This document shows, in pieces, positions 4,951-6,188 of a stretch of DNA of 6,188 nt. A program made the translations under genes and the position numbers. The notes below the pieces were generated by a model that did no database searches, was not told where the DNA came from, and worked only from the letters and a program-made list of their open reading frames with translations. The stretch is from an uncultured Prevotellaceae bacterium (GTDB lineage: Bacteria > Bacteroidota > Bacteroidia > Bacteroidales > Bacteroidaceae): the NCBI GenBank assembly GCA_946644025.1, contig CAMPCG010000184.1:1-6188 (forward strand), given 5' to 3'. How positions within the stretch are numbered: position 1 is the stretch's first letter; each line of letters starts with the position of its first letter.

Positions 4951-5030
4951 CCTTTCACTCCTCCTTCACTCCCCTTTCACTCCCCCTTCACTTCCCCTTC
5001 ACTCCCCCTTCACTTCCCCTTCACTCCCCT
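4951..5030. repeat. 11-base tandem array, right (C-rich) arm
   Basis: Seven 11-base copies of the form CCYTTCACTYC run from 4951 to 5027 with a few substitutions, then CCT. They are the reverse complement of the left array, separated from it by an A/T-rich 38-base spacer (4913-4950). The minus strand carries regularly spaced G-runs. The array ends 37 bases before the preA start and would lie in its leader or promoter region. No canonical TAnnTTTG box is seen between it and the gene. Confidence 0.85.
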
Positions 5031-5067
5031 TAATTGATAAATTATCCAAAAGCAAAAACCTCACCCT

Positions 5068-6188
5068 ATGAAAAGAGTAAACATCTACGAAGAGGCCGAA
5101 CGCTGCCTCCTTTGCCAAGACGCTCCCTGCACGAAGGCGTGCAAGACGGGCGACCCCGCACGTGCTATCCGTGCCATCCGCTTCGACAACAGCAAGCCGG
5201 CCGTGCAGTGGGTGGCCGCCTGTAGCGATGCCGACCTGGAGGCGGCCGAGCAGGCATGTATCCACTTCAACGGACCTATACGCCTGAGGGAGGTGCTGCG
5301 CAGCATCGAACCCGACGACGTGCCTGCTCCTCCTTACCCCAGCCTGGAGATAGACTTCTGCGGCATACGCTGCGAGAACCCCTTCTTCCTCGCCTCGTCG
5401 GCCGTATGCACCAACTATGGCATGGTGGCCCGCGCACTCGACGCTGGGTGGGCCGGCGTGTTCTACAAGACCATCTGCCTGCAGGAAATCAAGGAGGTGT
5501 CGCCACGCTTCGACGCCGTCCACAGCTACGGCAATAGCGGCGACTTCTACGGCTTCCGCAACATGGAGCAGCTCAGCGAGAACCCCACCGACATGGACTT
5601 CGACATCCTGCGGCGGCTGAAGAAGGACTACCCCTCGAAGGTCATCGTGGCCAGCATCATGGGCCAGACCGAGGAACAGTGGGTGGAGCTGGCACGCAAG
5701 GCCGAAGAGGCTGGCTGCGACGCCGTGGAGCTGAACTTCTCGTGCCCGCAGATGAAGGTGGCGGGCATGGGCAGCGACGTGGGACAGAGCCCCGAGCTGG
5801 TGGCCGTCTACACCATGGTCGTCAGGAAGACGGTGAAGATTCCCGTCATACCGAAGATGACGCCCAACATCACCCACATCTATCAGCCCGCCATGGCCGC
5901 CTTCTTTGCCGGGGCCAACGCCATCTCGGCCATCAATACCATCAAGTCGGTCACCATGGCCGAAGCAGCCGAGGTGTCGGGCCAGCGCACCATCTCGGGC
6001 TACTCGGGCCGCGCCGTCAAGCCCATCGCCCTGCGCTACATCCTCGAGATTGCGCAGAACCCCGTGCTGAAGGGCCTGCCACTGAGCGGCATAGGAGGCA
6101 TAGAGACCTGGCGCGACGCCCTGGAGTACATCCAGCTGGGGTGCAGCAACGTGCAGGTGTGTACCGCCGTGATGCAGTATGGCTACCG
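5068..6188 (+). CDS. preA: PreA-like dihydropyrimidine dehydrogenase subunit (3' end missing)
   Basis: The frame stays open from the ATG at 5068 to the window end, giving 373 codons. Residues about 92-373 closely follow E. coli PreA, the FMN subunit that reduces uracil and thymine with NADH. Landmarks are YKTI (K134), YGFRNMEQ (161-168), NFSCPQ with the catalytic Cys C226, PKMTPN (K263), INTIKS (289-294), SGYSG and SGIGGIE. The C-terminal part, which in E. coli PreA carries two [4Fe-4S] clusters, is beyond the window. An extra head of about 85 residues precedes the barrel. It has C13-x2-C16-x4-C21-x3-C25 in RCLLCQDAPCTKAC, followed by a DP pair, like the N-terminus of PreT and of mammalian dihydropyrimidine dehydrogenase. 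The second cysteine set of those proteins is only partly kept (C52, C64). Whether a separate preT follows cannot be seen. Confidence 0.9.
   Translation, partial: MKRVNIYEEAERCLLCQDAPCTKACKTGDPARAIRAIRFDNSKPAVQWVAACSDADLEAAEQACIHFNGPIRLREVLRSIEPDDVPAPPYPSLEIDFCGIRCENPFFLASSAVCTNYGMVARALDAGWAGVFYKTICLQEIKEVSPRFDAVHSYGNSGDFYGFRNMEQLSENPTDMDFDILRRLKKDYPSKVIVASIMGQTEEQWVELARKAEEAGCDAVELNFSCPQMKVAGMGSDVGQSPELVAVYTMVVRKTVKIPVIPKMTPNITHIYQPAMAAFFAGANAISAINTIKSVTMAEAAEVSGQRTISGYSGRAVKPIALRYILEIAQNPVLKGLPLSGIGGIETWRDALEYIQLGCSNVQVCTAVMQYGY

Noticed and set aside
4951..5027. CRISPR or satellite with spacers
   Set aside because: The 11-base units are contiguous and too short for CRISPR repeats. They form a simple tandem array.
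4999..5877. 292-codon minus-strand open frame
   Set aside because: It is antisense to preA and its translation is rich in His, Ala and Val as expected for a shadow frame. PreA motifs on the plus strand are unambiguous.

Overview
The window looks like chromosomal DNA from a Bacteroidales bacterium, most likely Prevotella or a close relative. The evidence is: promoters of the Bacteroidetes type (TTTG, about 20 bases, then TACCTTTG) in front of two genes; starts without clear Shine-Dalgarno sequences; G/C-rich palindromic repeats between genes; and protein families typical of the group (DUF3667, DUF2461, free-methionine-sulfoxide reductase and a PreA with a cysteine-rich head). The species call is an inference from these features, not from a search.

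Layout. Bases 1-1165 hold no gene I can defend. They carry a chain of inverted and direct repeats, including a near-perfect 45-base-arm hairpin at 1009-1112. A minus-strand gene (1166-2113) encodes a zinc-ribbon membrane protein of the DUF3667 type. It is transcribed away from a plus-strand block of four small genes (2262-3507): two type II toxin-antitoxin modules end to end, first ribbon-helix-helix antitoxin plus YafQ-type RNase, then a small antitoxin plus PIN-domain RNase. Each pair overlaps by ATGA. A dyad lying over the first module's promoter is a good candidate for the autoregulatory operator.

Downstream come three plus-strand housekeeping-type genes with G/C-rich codon use: a DUF2461 protein (3580-4305), a GAF-fold free methionine-(R)-sulfoxide reductase (4424-4906), and the first 373 codons of a PreA-like dihydropyrimidine dehydrogenase subunit (5068 to the window end). 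They are separated by repeat elements rather than packed as an operon. One long hairpin ends 10 bases before the reductase start. An inverted pair of 11-base tandem arrays begins inside the reductase reading frame and supplies its last codons and stop.

The observations most worth following up are the tandem toxin-antitoxin block with its operator, the repeat-encoded C-terminus of the reductase, the opposed 11-base G-rich arrays, and the PreT-like iron-sulfur head on PreA that has no flavoprotein module behind it. I did not find a clearly new defence or mobile system. The toxin-antitoxin block is the only accessory-type cargo.
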